A stretch of DNA of 64,000 nucleotides, taken from positions 1,550,001 through 1,614,000 of the forward strand of contig NW_026570221.1 of NCBI RefSeq assembly GCF_019649055.1, written 5' to 3'. Position 1 is the stretch's first letter. Every line of letters begins with the position of its first letter. Below the pieces are notes generated by a model that searched no databases, was not told the origin of the DNA, and was given only the letters and a program-made list of their open reading frames with translations. Origin of the DNA: Paramacrobiotus metropolitanus. Its lineage: Eukaryota > Tardigrada > Eutardigrada > Parachela > Macrobiotidae. This document shows, in pieces, positions 1-12,151 of this stretch. The position numbers and the translations under genes are program-made.

Positions 1-2136
1 GGACAACGAATGCCCCTTTTCCAGATAAACATGCAGTTCAAACCATGAGAAAAGTATAGCTTGTTTGCAATAAGAAAATCTGTTTTACCGTAAAACTTTT
101 ACGGTTTTCTGGTTTCAGCTCCGCACATTCTCCCATCCAAATATTGTGAATTTATTTGGCATCATCGAAACCGATCGCAACTTACTGTTTATTAGCGAGT
201 ACACGGATAAAGGCAGCCTGGAAGACGCCCTGAAAACCAATAGTCTTCACGACTGGGAGCTGAGAAGTAGCTTGTCGTTCGATTTAGTTGAGGCAAGAAC
301 CAACCAGCTAAAGATTAAAACGCGTGCGTCTAATTATGATAACGGCTTACTGTGCTTCAGGGATTATTCGCTATTCACCACTCTGGCTTGCGGCGTCACG
401 GGAGCTTATCAGCCAGAAAATGCTTAATTGATAAAAGGTTCATTCTGAAGATTGGTGCATTAGGCTACATGGATATATTACGGAATATCTCGACTGAGCA
501 GAAGATCCAACTCAAGAATTTGTTATCTATTCCGCCAGAATTACGCAATAAGTCTCAACACGAACAAAGTGCAGCGGCAGCATCCGCCAGTGACATTTAC
601 GTTTTTGCTGATATTGTGCATATCCTTCTTCCTGAACACGTATTTAAGGGCGTTCAAGCGGAAGACGTTTCTGATTACGAATTCAAAAAAGATCAGTAGA
701 AATTCTGCGTTAAAATAATTACATATTGGGGAATGTGTATAACTATGCATATTTTTGCAGGTTTTTCTACCAGAAAAGCGTCCATTTTCAACGAGTTTCA
801 AAACCTTTTAATTAAATGCCACGATATCGATCCCTCACAACGACCTACAATCGACATCATACGGAGGCTATGTCAAAGCAGTTTTGGCATTAATAATCGG
901 AATTTTGCCGAGAAGATTCTTTTGCGGTTGGAACGGTATGCGTCACAACTGGAAGACTCTGTAGCCGAACGAACACAAGAGTTTATTCGAGAAACCGAGG
1001 CCAATGAGGCATTATTACAAGAACTGCTACCAGTGTATGTGATCGGCTGGGAATTTGTATAATATTAAGATGCTAGAACCTTATCTACCAGAAAAATTTA
1101 ATCCATTCTAGGCAGATCGTACACCGGTTAAGAAGGGAAGTGACAATCGAGCCGGAGGCTTTTGAAAGCATTTCCTTGTTGTTTTCATACACGACTGGAT
1201 TCACCGAGTTTGTCGCTAAGAATTCCGATGCACCGCTGAACGTGGTACACTTTTTGGACCAAATGTTTCATTCGTTTGATGGTGTGGTCAGCTTGTACAA
1301 CGTGTACAAAGTGGAAACCATTAACGACAGCTGCATGGTAAAAGTGCATTGGTCTTGCACATGAGGAACTTGTTATCGCAGACGAAAACCAGTACAGATA
1401 TACCGTGTTATTGGAGTATCAGACGCTAACCTTTTCGGTAACTGCGATTAGGTGGCAAGTGGATTACCAGAGTGTAACGGTGACCGGCATGCGAAAGAGG
1501 TATGCTATTGTGCTTTGGGCTTCCGTCAAATATTTCTGGATATCGGAAAATCTCACAAAATGGCCATCAAAATTGGTATCCACTCAGGTACTCGTAAAAT
1601 AAAAAAAGTGAACAAAGTAAAATTACCTTGGTTAAATGATTAGAAAATCAGTTGTAGATTTAATTAATGATGACAATTACAACGGGGTCATGCGTTATCG
1701 GCTTTATTAGGTGCTTGTGTTGCCGGAATTGTTGGGAAGAAACGGCCACGGTACTGTCTGTACGTATTTAGTTCGATTTCCTATAGTACACATTATGTAA
1801 CAGTACTAGAGTGTAACAAATTACAAGTCTTGTTCACGTGATTGAATATTCCGCTACTGTACATGACTACATGTAGATTTGGTGACACGATCAACACGGC
1901 TTCCCGTGTTGCTTCGCATAATACGGACTGGATAATTCAAACAACGGCTGCGACCATGCTTTTAATCTTCAGTACCAATATCAGGACTGAATACCGCGGT
2001 AAAATATTTTTGAAGGTACAAAATGTACATAAACTAGCGTTTATCCCAGCAAAATGCTAAATTCCCAATAAAATTATAAAAGAGTCAACTTTCATTGCAG
2101 GGAAAGGGTGAATATGATGTGCACTGCCTCTTATGA
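1..2136 (+). CDS. Receptor-type guanylate cyclase, cytoplasmic part (5' end outside window)
   Basis: Membrane receptor guanylate cyclases make cGMP from GTP; their cytoplasmic side is a kinase-homology domain, a coiled dimerisation helix and a cyclase domain. Exons that stay in phase: up to 53, 119-292, 361-695, 774-1034, 1112-1337, 1452-1587, 1711-1759, 1877-2015, 2101-2136 (TGA). Visible motifs are a kinase-like segment (HPNIVNLFG), the coil (RLERYASQLEDSVAERT), YKVETINDSCM, ASGLPE, GIVGKKRPRYCLFGDT and NTASRVAS. The usual FSDIVGF reads FSYTTGF, so the first metal-binding Asp is Tyr; the second Asp (ETIND) and the NTASR Asn and Arg remain. Catalytic activity is therefore doubtful. The exon ending at 292 uses a GC donor (gag/gcaaga). 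The next gene is a tandem paralogue with the same exon plan. AATAAA lies near 2067. The family call is strong; the ligand is unknown. Confidence 0.85.
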
Positions 2137-2824
2137 AATTCCCAGACAACATTTCAGATGGAGGCTCAAAGAAGATTATTTAGATAAAATAAATATTTTG
2201 TGACTTTTCGAAGCAATCAAGAATACAGAAGCAATTTGGCGTCTTGATTAATGCACTTTAATTAGATATACATACTACAGATAGGACTGAATAAATATTG
2301 GTTACAAAATATATCGCTTTTCAAAGCTTGCTGGAAGCTATGTAATATCCAGGAAAAAAAGTGTACAACTGCAGAATTCATTGCAGCCATAACGCTTTAC
2401 ATGCATCGTATACCCAATATGCACAAAAACAGAGAGTCAGAATACATAATATTTGTAGCTGCTTTAAGCATGCACAGTGCATTGTACCATTACAGATACA
2501 CTCTGTGGGAAGTTGGAAAGCTGCGCAAGGTAGCGAATAACGATTAACGGGAAGTCTATAAAAAAGGATTCTGCCCAGCATATATTGCGTAATATGGAAT
2601 ATTGGTTTTCGCTTTCCGATCTAATCCAAACGTATAACCTCGTCTTGAGTGGCAGTTGCTACACCTGTCACGCATATTTTCCTGGCTAATATGGTATTTG
2701 AAGTTAGGCAGTCAACAATATTTCACGCCAATCCTATGCACCTGTAAACTGTATTGAAGCTTCTTTGGAACCACACAGAGGTTCTAGATTCAGTGTGAGA
2801 CCGTTTCAGTCAAAACATAAATTA

Positions 2825-5800
2825 ATGGCGATCGCAAACGATTTGCTTATCCGGTGCTTAATTTTGAGCAGCTTGTCCGTTGTGGCTCGTGGTCGGGTTA
2901 ACGTTACTCTAATGATTTACGGGGTGTGGCCGGCATACCTAGTGCAGTCCTTACCGTTTATAGGGCCGGGCTTCGATTTGGCCGTTGGTCAAGTCCGGGA
3001 GATGTACCATTCTACGCTCAACATATCCCACATTTATGTATCTAGCAGAAATGTAAATGACTGTGTGGACAGCGGAGCCTACTTCACCGACGTGGTTGAC
3101 TATTATTATCGACATGCTCGACAGCATGAAAAACAGCTCGAAAATAGTTCCTCTAGATTCTCCACACACGACACTTTGATCCTTATTTATGCCGGTACTG
3201 TACATCGCTTGCCTCAGCACATTGCTGCAGTTGCAGATTGTCTTGCTTTAATGAAAACCAAATCCCGCAATCATTTTTATTTACAGGTTGCGATGACTCT
3301 CCCATGTTCGGCGAGCTAGGAAGAGGTATAGAGAATTGATAACAAATCTTGCATGCAGTAAAATATCGTAACCCGTTACAATGTGCGACTTTTGCAGAAT
3401 GGAATCTCATGGTCTTATCCTGGTTAGCCTCAGGGGAGAATTTTCGTAATTTTAACGTAGAGTAAGACAGCTATTATCTTCTGTGCTGTCATTCTCCCTG
3501 AAGTTCATTTTTTCCTACCACAGTACTTTCTAGAATAATAATAATACGCATTTTTGGCAGTCATATGCAATTATGCATATATCTGTACTGTTGCTGATAA
3601 AAGGACATATGATACAATTGAAGTTACTGAAGTTAATGTCGTTTACCGCAGTGGCACAACTTTTTCCACGCTACGCGACCGGGAGCGTTTTCCTACGACC
3701 ATTGCGGCCGGCCCAGTGCAGTATGATCTGCATGCATGGGTAATAATGGATTTGTGTATCCGCTACAACTGGACCACTATCGCGTATCTCTACGACACAT
3801 CCCTGTTGAATCCCTTCCATATACGCGCCTATCAACGCACTATTCGATTTTTGCGCGTCTGCGCACCCAATATCAGGATCAATCCCTTTTCTGTGCTGGA
3901 TTCCGCAAATTATAAAGAATTCAACTATGATCTCCTCTTTGACCGTATTGCGGCTAGTTCACGAGGTTGGTTACGCATATCTGTATACTGCTGTTAACGT
4001 GTAAGAACGATAAAAACGCACAGCAGTTATTGCTAGATGAATTACCTCTTGGTATAATTTCTACTCTGTATGTGTTCTTTTGCAGTCATTTTCGTTTCCG
4101 CGACTCCTTGGATGACAAGAGAAATCATGGTAAGCGATAGAAAATCAGCACCGTTATCAACTTACCACTATATACCGGCTTTTTCCAGATGCGAGCCTAT
4201 TTACGGAAACAGACTACTGGAGAATATGTACGTTTATTTCCGAAATCGCTACATGTTTTAGATAGTGCCGGAATAGTCTTTTTGGCTTTGGAGCTTTGAG
4301 AACTTGTGTTAATGTTTATGGTCTAGTGAACGGATAATATGTACTACTTAGTATTTACTATGTAAAAAAATTATTCTGCTGTGGTTGCATTATGTAGTAC
4401 GTAGGGTGGTAGTGCCGTAATGGTAAGTAGTAGTAGTAGTAGTACATAATAATCCGCGATGATTCTGCATTACAATAATTATTTGCATTAATTATTCAGG
4501 TTTGGTTCACTGTGGATCTTAATGAACATTCTTCGGGATTGACGACTTGGCAAAGGAACGAAAGCGATGACGAGGTAAGAATTACAAGCTATCCTTGTGT
4601 ATTTCATTACTGCGCCAAAAATTTTGAAATCATTGTAACATTGATTAAAGGTTGCTAAAGCAGCATTCGCTGGAATGTTTCAAGTTATCAATTGCTGGGA
4701 TTACGATATCGAAATTAGCGACATGAGGAAAGAATGGAAAGAACGCACCAGAATCGACTATAATTCGACTTATCCCGGAAAAAATGGCGTAAGCGAACGA
4801 AAAAATCAAAGACCAGACCGATTATTGCAAAATTCGCAAGTTACAGACTTTCAATTAACGAGACGCTTTTTTGTGTTTAGCCTAACGAGTTTATGATTAC
4901 TGCGTACAGTACGGTCCACGTTCTGGCTCAAGTACGTCGGATTGCAACAAGTCATAATTATGTATTGATTCTGACCATCCAAACTGATCTCTGTCCTTTT
5001 TAACTACATTTTTTAGGCGATCAATGACAGTATCTTTAACAGTGCTGCTGAAGCTGATGCGCGAACACTAACCAAACGGCTACAAGGTCGGCAGTTTTCG
5101 GTGCGGTGCGTTCCGTATTGATGAGAGCGGAGAACGGCAAAATAAAGTCTGTGTAAACGCTTTTGATACCGGTACTGGCCAATTTGAGGTAAAGCGTAAC
5201 TGTCTTTGCTTGTGACTTGTAAGTTGTAACTTGTAACACAGAACGTAGACGCACGCTGAAGAACAAATTTGTCAATATACAAATCGACCAAAATATTGAA
5301 CAACACCACGAAAGGAGGATGCCGATACTAGTATTGATTATAAGTACTGTACAGAGACGATTAGTCTGTGATGTCACGAACGGGAAACTCAAATCATTCC
5401 GTGACACAACGATATTCTGGCACACTCCCACCGGCGAGCCTCCACTCAGTGAGCCAGGGTGCGGCTACACCGGGGATGCAGAACGTTGTCGTAATTCAGG
5501 TTCGTAGGCATACGTTGTACAGTTGCCGGCAGTAGTTCCGCTCAGAATTAATGATATATGTATTATCGATTTTCGCTGTGCTGTTCACATCATACCCAAC
5601 AGAGTACTGTACAGTATACTCTGGACGTAGAAAGTTTCTGACACAAATTCGTTTTTCTGTTAACAGGCAACGCAACTACGATTGCCGGGGTGGTGGTTGG
5701 CATTGCGGTTGTTGTTTTACTTTCGCTGATGGCAATTGTATACATGTGCGTTGCGTGAAATGAATTACTTTATATTTTGTAATAAAATTTGAATAACTAA

Positions 5801-8144
5801 TTAATTTACGTACGTTATTTCTTCATTTAGCAACCGGAAAGCCCAAACGTTCAACGACTTGTGGTGGAAAATGTCACTTGACCAAATATCTCTCCAGGTG
5901 CGGAGCAGGCAGAACCACATCTACGTTCGTATGCCAATTTTTCATATTTGGACTTCGTAAAGGATTCTTCGAAAGCCGTTGTTAACCAAAAAAATCCCAT
6001 GGATTCGACGTACGGACTACGGACTTAAGGGCGTTATAGTAGCTCAGGAACGCAGTAGTATTTGGGTTCAGACCTTTTCACGGATGCCGAATGGATCTTT
6101 TCCTGATAAAGACGCGATCCTGATTTTGAGAAAGGTGACTGATCTCGCTATGCCTGTTTTGGTGCCCTTTCTAAAAATTTTCTATTGAGTTACAGCTACG
6201 GAGATTTCTGCATCCAAACATTGTACAGTTATTCGGCATTATTCAAACCGATTTGCGCCTGCTGTTTGTCAGCGAATACGCCGATAAGGGCGATCTGGAC
6301 AGCGCCTTAAAAATCAGCAGTATGGAAGACTGGGAACTCAGAAGCAGTTTGTTGTTTGATCTGATAGAGGTGAGATCACCCGATAAGTGCTGATAAAAAA
6401 CCAATTAACCTTTGCATCACTTTAAGGGGTTAACTGCCATTCATCACTCGCCGTTGATACGCCATGGAAACTTGTCGCTTACTAAATGTTTGATCAACAA
6501 GCGCTTTATGTTGAAATTAGCTGGACTAGGATTTAAGGATATTCTGAAGAACAGGGAGCACTGCTTAGAAAACAAACCCTATAGTACAAATTTGCAATCC
6601 ATTCCACCTGAATTACGCAGTCGGATCAGTTGTGAGAGGGGAATCGGTTCAACATCTTCTAGCGATGTTTATGTCTTTGCTGATATCGCACACGCTCTTC
6701 TTTCAGAGCATGTTTTTAAGAGCGCCGAAACAGAACAGATTCCCGATCACAAGCTCAAAAAAGGTTTGGTACTAAGATTTTAACAAAGTCTATAAAATTT
6801 GCGTACTGGGTATGCATTTGTGACAGGAGCTGCTGCACGAAATGCAGTAGTATTCAATGATTTCCAAACACTTTTGCATAAATGCCACGACGATGACCCC
6901 TCGCAACGCCCTACAATCGATAGAATTCGAAAGATATGCCAGAGTAGCTTTGGCATAAATAACCAGAATTTTGCTCAAAAAATTCTTCTGAGATTGGAAA
7001 GGTATGCTTCACAGCTGGAAGATACCGTTGCAGAACGAACTCAAGAGTTCATTAAAGAGACCGAAGCCAACGAAGCCCTACTGCGCGAACTGCTCCCCAA
7101 GTTTGTAATTCGTTCTCTTTAGATGCGAGTTTAACGTTGTACTGTATTACACGTAATGGTTTTTAGACAAATCGTACAACGGTTAAAAAAGGACACAGCA
7201 ATCGCGCCGGAAAGCTTTGACTGTGTTTCCTTGCTGTTTTCATATACCACTGGATTCAATGAATTTGTCGCCAAGAATTCTGATGTTCCGTTGAATGTGG
7301 TGCGGTTTCTGGATCACATGTTTGTATCATTCGATGACATTGTCAGCTTGTACGATGTGTACAAAGTGGAAACCATTAACGACAGCTGTATGGTAATGCC
7401 CTCTTACTTGTGACCTTTGCATGTACCCGTATATTTGGTTATTTTTTTTCCGCGGTCATAAGCTACTGTACCGCCGCTCGGTTTGTAAAGCCGTTACTGT
7501 CAATTTTTTTTTTAGGTTGCGAGTGGATTACCAGAGCGCAACGAAGATCGCCACGCAAAAGAGATCTGTCATTGCGCTTTGGGCTTTCGTAAAAAGTTTT
7601 GAGATATTGGAAAGTCGCACGATTTGGCAATCAAAATAGGTATCAACACAGGTACGCTCTTCGAAAAATAATTACAGTATATTTGCCCTTTCGAACTCGA
7701 ATATGGTCAAAAGACATCCGCTTGCAGTGTGCAATGGGATTTGCATCATGCCTCAAATGACACGTAGTAAGTTTCAGGTTCATGTGTCGCCGGAATTGTT
7801 GGAAAGAAACGACCGCGATACTGCTTGTACGAACAAACTGTCTGACATTCAAATACTACCTGATAATTAACGAATTTATGAGATGACTATTGCAGATTTG
7901 GTGACACCATAAATACCGCCTCTCGTGTTGCTTCAAACAACACAGACTGGACAATTCAAATAACCGCTACAACGTGGCTGTTGATAAGGGAAACCAATAT
8001 TTTGGCAGAGCATCGTGGGAAAATATTTTTGAAGGTAAGTTAGTTGAATATCTTTCAAATATCTTAGCACATTTTTCAGATACCTAACATCAGTAATTTC
8101 TTTTTCAGGGAAAGGGTGAATGGGAAGTGTACTGCCTGTTATAA
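2825..8144 (+). CDS. Receptor-type guanylate cyclase, tandem paralogue with coding breaks (possible pseudogene)
   Basis: A full-length receptor layout. It has a signal peptide from the ATG at 2825, an ANF-receptor-type extracellular domain (exons 2825-3194, 3287-3325, 3561-3965, 4086-4129, 4189-4227, 4500-4574, 4651-4788, 5017-5188, 5355-5499) and one membrane helix (5667-5745, GVVVGIAVVVLLSLMAIVYM). The kinase-homology region follows (5831 onward, 6030-6134, 6196-6369, 6427-6763), then the coil (6827-7100) and the cyclase exons (7167-7392, 7516-7651, 7778-7826, 7896-8034, 8109-8144, TAA). Three breaks stand out. One surplus base near 5096 separates RLQGRQF from GAFRIDESGER. Two surplus bases sit in a TC run near 5888-5895. 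An in-frame TGA at 7600-7602 replaces a codon that is CTG in the upstream paralogue. The cyclase domain again has FSYTTGF for FSDIVGF. This is either a decaying gene or a sequence with assembly errors. Confidence 0.72.
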
Positions 8145-9004
8145 CGTTCTTAAATACAAGGCGCCATCTCTGATTGCCGAATGTCGACACACGATAGGAT
8201 ACTTATTAATTACCTGCAAGCAGTGTGATACAGACTGCATTTAAAATTTCAAATTACTGGACAAAGAAGACATTGGCATACGGCTGCATCAGCTCAAATA
8301 TATTCTGGAATTCCTGAAATTATAATGTCTGTTCTTTTTATGGTGTCATCGGGAATTCCTTCACGCCTGTAGGCGTGCTCTTCTCAGGCTTTCTTTGATT
8401 GCATAACCTATTGTTTATGTTTTGCTATTTTTTTTGTAAAGCCTTTGATGTTTAGCATTAATTGCCGCCAATAGAAGCGCGATTACATCGCGAGTTTTGG
8501 AGCTGCTGTTTTGTTGAGAGTTTCGAGTAGAGGAAGTCACCAATAAAGATCATCAGTACACACTGCAAGAGTTCTTTCCCCTCGTAATATTCTCATGTTC
8601 TGATTCCGGCAAATGTCATTCGAATCCTCATATGTGGGGTGGGTCCTTTGCTGACAGCCGGCGATGCAGAAACTGAACTTTGGCGCGCATTCTGTAACAC
8701 CGTAATCTGGTGACATATATACAAGTACAGTGCAATGAGTGCATGCAGGTTGCCATAGTACATGTATGTACAGTATATCACATACCCCCGTCGCGATGTT
8801 GCAATCTGATAAAAAATTAACGAAACAAAGAGGGAACGAGTTTATCGGTGAAACCTTGAGGGCGTAGCAAAGCAGCTCAAATACAAGATGGTCACTTGAA
8901 TTATTATCGAAGCCACATTCTCTTACAATTAGTACTAGTAGAAGCGGGAAAACGAGTTCCGATTAGTTGTTTTATCACAATCAGAAAACTAATACTCGTC
9001 CATA
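8145..9004. other. Intergenic, no gene seen
   Basis: AT-rich sequence between the cyclase tandem and the next membrane protein. I see only short open frames and a small hairpin (cacgcctgtaggcgtg, near 8364). Confidence 0.6.
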
Positions 9005-9757
9005 ATGACGTTACTGGACATGCCAGCGTTCTTTATTAAAGGGTTTATGTCGGTATGCGTTCTCGGTGTATTTATTGTCAGAAAAAGCGTTTTCTGCAAC
9101 ATCTCGCCCAATCACGAAAACCTGAATAAACTCGTCAGGTCTTTCGGAATGCCCGCTGTTTTCTATAATGAGAAACTGGACACGATCTTGATTATTTTCT
9201 GTTGCGCCTTGAACTTGCCAACTTTTGTTTTTCTTGGCACGTTAAGAGATCCTGATTGGAAAACCGCAGAAGCAATGTGCGCCATCTTTGCCGGCGTTCC
9301 TGGTTGCGCTGTAATATCTGCAGTACTGGAGGCTGTCGTCATCCCGTTCGGTATCATTGCCTCATTTTTTAGTGAATTCGTCATTATCATTTTTTGTTTG
9401 TATGTTTATTGTGAAGAACAGTATCTGCGAAATCTCCGAGCAAAATATTTGCCAAGCAGCACCGCACTGGATTATACGGGGAGTTTAAGTGTCGGGGCTA
9501 CTATCAACATCCACCAAGTCTTGCTGTCACTCCGTCACTTTCATGTGGCCATAGAAAACACGTTTGCTTTGGTGAATTTTTTCCACATCGTATCGCGCGG
9601 ATGGATGTTGGTAACGTCTGTGCAAACTCTTCTGCATCTACCGGATTCCAGTGCCACAGTTACATTTTGGTCAACGGCCGTGCTACTGTGGTCTGTCGTG
9701 CTGCACATCATTGTATTTACTGCGCCCATCATCGCTGTGTCACGCTTCCAGGGCGAA
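9005..9757 (+). CDS. Multi-pass membrane protein, possible gustatory-receptor-like chemoreceptor
   Basis: A large exon of about 251 codons from ATG 9005 to a GT donor at 9758. The translation has at least five strongly hydrophobic stretches (around residues 10-25, 58-75, 90-110, 115-135 and 215-240) separated by short charged loops, with no Cys-rich or enzymatic motif. The arrangement suits an insect-type Gr or other seven-helix receptor. The diagnostic C-terminal TYhhhhhQF motif is not visible, so this is inference from topology. Possible small 3' exons in phase lie at 9815-9890 and about 10013-10040 (ending in TAA), but they would give a polar tail instead of a seventh helix. A second multi-pass protein of similar look lies at 24605, with no obvious sequence identity. 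Confidence 0.5.
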
Positions 9758-9957
9758 GTAAGTTAACGAATTGACTACAACTCGATGCGGTTTTTACGGC
9801 TGCTTGGTTTTCAGTTTGCTTCAAGCGGGAATAAGGCGGAACCTCGGCCCAGCACCGGACCTGCGATTCCTGGGGAGAATGCGGATAATGGTACGGGTGT
9901 TACGGACGTACTTAGTGCGGGGGTGTATTGATTGGACGGGGTTCGGTTGTCTCTCTT

Positions 9958-10604
9958 TTTGAATATGCGTAGTGTTCCGTTGCGTTTCGATTTTGTTTTC
10001 CAGCTAGTTGTTTACACATGTACCTTCTGTAAACTGGTACTATGTAGCTGTAGTACATACAAAATACAGAAGTAAGGTGAAAGATCGGATTCTTTTTGGT
10101 TCTCCAGTGTACACGTGGAAATGTACCGTGCAATGACGTTAATTATGACTGTAATGAACTGCGTAATAAATTAAGCGATTGTTTTGTGTATTTTCCGGTT
10201 ACAGTATGGTAATGAGTGAAATGAGTTTAAAAAAGACTGCCCATGCACGTAAATCGGCCAAAGCGCGGAACATAAGCACATGGGTACTGCAGGAGTGGAA
10301 TTTTTATCAATTTAAGAATCTTTGTGATGTTTTGTATCGATTTGATGCTATTATACTGTGAATTTTGAAGTTTACGGTCATGATAACTAATTTTAAATTT
10401 GTGGTTTAAACTTTCAATCACACCAACGATGGTAATGGCTACGCAATCCCTATTTGCAGAAGATTCTTCGCCTTCAGACTCCTTGTTCCAGAGCGCTTTT
10501 ATATGTCCACTGGTTCCATAAATTGCTCGCACACCACAATTTATTAAAACATTCAACAGATTAAATATAACTACTGTATTTTACCTCTTCGTATAGCAAT
10601 ATTC
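9958..10604. other. Intergenic, no gene seen
   Basis: Only short open frames without plausible splice continuity. It separates the membrane-protein exon from the 3' end of the GNL2 fragment on the opposite strand. Confidence 0.5.
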
Positions 10605-11423
10605 TCACACGCGTTTCTGATGTCGCTTCGAAACAGGCTTAGGCGCAACACTCTTTCCTTTCTTTTTATTTTTAACATCGATATTCTCATAAAAATGTAC
10701 CCCAACCTTCTTTTGCCGCTCCATGCGTTCTTTCTTCCGTTTCTGTTTCCCGGTTAAATCTTTCCCCATCGCCTTGTCTTCCTCTTCAAATTTCCTCTGT
10801 TTAGCAGTCGCTAAATCATCCACGTCCCGGTCTATAGGAAGTTCCGCGTCGTCCCGGACAATCTCTTCCGTAACGCTATCCACCGGTGTTTCAGACTCAC
10901 ACACCGCTTCCTCTTGCGTCTCTTCCACCACTTCTTCCAACAACGTCTCCGCCGTATCATCGACATCATTCTCCTCAATAACTTCATCCTTCCGCGAGTC
11001 TTCTTCATCGAACACATCATTCTCCGGATGATCGCGCAGACTCTGCTTCACTTGTATGGCATTACCTGCCTGGGCGTCGGGAAGCGCCGCTTCCGGTGGT
11101 TTAACGAAGTACGGTAGTTTGCCGCGCTGAAAATCGTTGAGGATCATGCGGGCCACAGTCTGCACATCCGGTTCGGCCTTCTTGAACAGTCTACCGGTGC
11201 GTTTTGCGATCTGTTCCAACAGATCTTCCGATGTGGAAAAGTTGTCCAGCGAATAGGTCTTCTTAATGTACTCGGGTTTAACGCGTTCCAAAACAGCGGG
11301 GACAAAATCCATGGGGGATTTCAGATTCTCCACGCGCACGATACCTTTCAAAACTGTATCGGTCTCCGAGTTTCCGGTTGGATAAACAACACCGGGGCAA
11401 TCGATCAAGCCGTTTCGATCGGA
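10605..11423 (-). CDS. GNL2: Nucleolar GTPase 2 (GNL2/NOG2), C-terminal fragment
   Basis: GNL2 (Nog2/Ngp-1) is a circularly permuted GTPase of pre-60S ribosome assembly in the nucleolus. This minus-strand exon reads from TCC at 11423 to TGA at 10605. It begins with [12 protein letters not shown], which is the G3 motif (DxxG), and continues with [47 protein letters not shown] and PYFVKPP, all typical of the family. An acidic stretch and a Lys-rich tail ([13 protein letters not shown]) follow. The motifs expected upstream in a permuted GTPase (NKxD and GxxNxGKS) are absent: just 5' of the exon there is an in-frame TGA and an acceptor-like aatcaag, and the DNA beyond it belongs to a thioredoxin exon on the other strand. 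The gene is therefore 5'-truncated here, or its upstream exons are displaced. Confidence 0.8.
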   Translation of the reverse strand, partial: SDRNGLIDCPGVVYPTGNSETDTVLKGIVRVENLKSPMDFVPAVLERVKPEYIKKTYSLDNFSTSEDLLEQIAKRTGRLFKKAEPDVQTVARMILNDFQRGKLPYFVKPPEAALPDAQAGNAIQVKQSLRDHPENDVFDEEDSRKDEVIEENDVDDTAETLLEEVVEETQEEAVCESETPVDSVTEEIVRDDAELPIDRDVDDLATAKQRKFEEEDKAMGKDLTGKQKRKKERMERQKKVGVHFYENIDVKNKKKGKSVAPKPVSKRHQKRV

Positions 11424-11509
11424 CTTGATTCACTTGAATGTCTGTTTTTATCATATCCTTATGTTCACGGGCACTTTAGACATTGATGCATAGCCCGCAA
11501 GATATCCAG

Positions 11510-12151
11510 TCGAGGGGCAGCATGGAGCGTCTTGAATCTTCTAAGCTCGGCGGGGAATGATCTCATCATTGCTGAATTCTACGTTAACTGGTGCGGGAAC
11601 TGCACAAAGATCGCCCCTGCCTATGAAGAGATGGCTCAGAAGTACGGCAACAACGCCCAGTTCGTCAAGGTGGACTTGGACAAGACAGGCGATATCCATC
11701 CCGAGTATGGCGTGACTTCCACTGTGCGTACGAGTGTACAGTTACCGTTTAAGGTCGATGTTTTATATAATATAGCATATATAATCGTAAACAGAAAGTA
11801 CAGTATGTTCTGTTTGAAGTTTGAACTAAATTCTTGTGTTCAACAATCAGGAGTTGCGAAGAAACGCAGACCAACACACTTTATAGGTTCAAATGCACGG
11901 AATGGCCGCAGTTGGTTCAAAGTTCAAACATATCATATTGAATTTAAGTTTTTTTTGAACAGATTTAGCCAAAGCTTAGTTTTTATCAAGCCTTGCGGGT
12001 TGCTCCAGACGCAGTCGGTAATCCGTGTTAGTGACCTTTGTTGTGCTATATGCAGCCCACTTTCGTCATTATCAAGAATGGAGTGGCTATCGATCGGTTC
12101 CAAGGATCTAACGCAAGAATGCTGGAAGCCGCCATCCAGCGACATGTCTGA
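11510..12151 (+). CDS. Thioredoxin-domain protein, 5' end not found
   Basis: Two exons (about 11510-11723 and 12056-12151, TGA) encode one thioredoxin fold. The order is LIIAEFYVNWCGNC (active site), a helix KIAPAYEEMAQKYG, the strand FVKVDLDK, DIHPEYGVTST, and after the intron PTFVIIKNGVAIDRFQGSN with the conserved cis-Pro before Thr, then a closing helix. Thioredoxins reduce disulfides through a CxxC pair; here the pair is WCGNC instead of the usual WCGPC, which may shift redox potential. No in-frame ATG precedes the fold: the ATG at 11521 is out of frame, so either a short upstream exon exists or the 5' end has been lost. The gene faces the truncated GNL2 fragment only about 90 bp away. 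Confidence 0.75.

Noticed and set aside
6000-6030. A frameshift before the kinase-homology exon of the second cyclase
   Set aside because: A 73-bp GT-AG intron (5957-6029, acceptor acttaag) explains the frame change without an indel.
10832-11117. Ser-rich + frames opposite GNL2
   Set aside because: Antisense shadows of the acidic, Glu/Asp-rich GNL2 tail.
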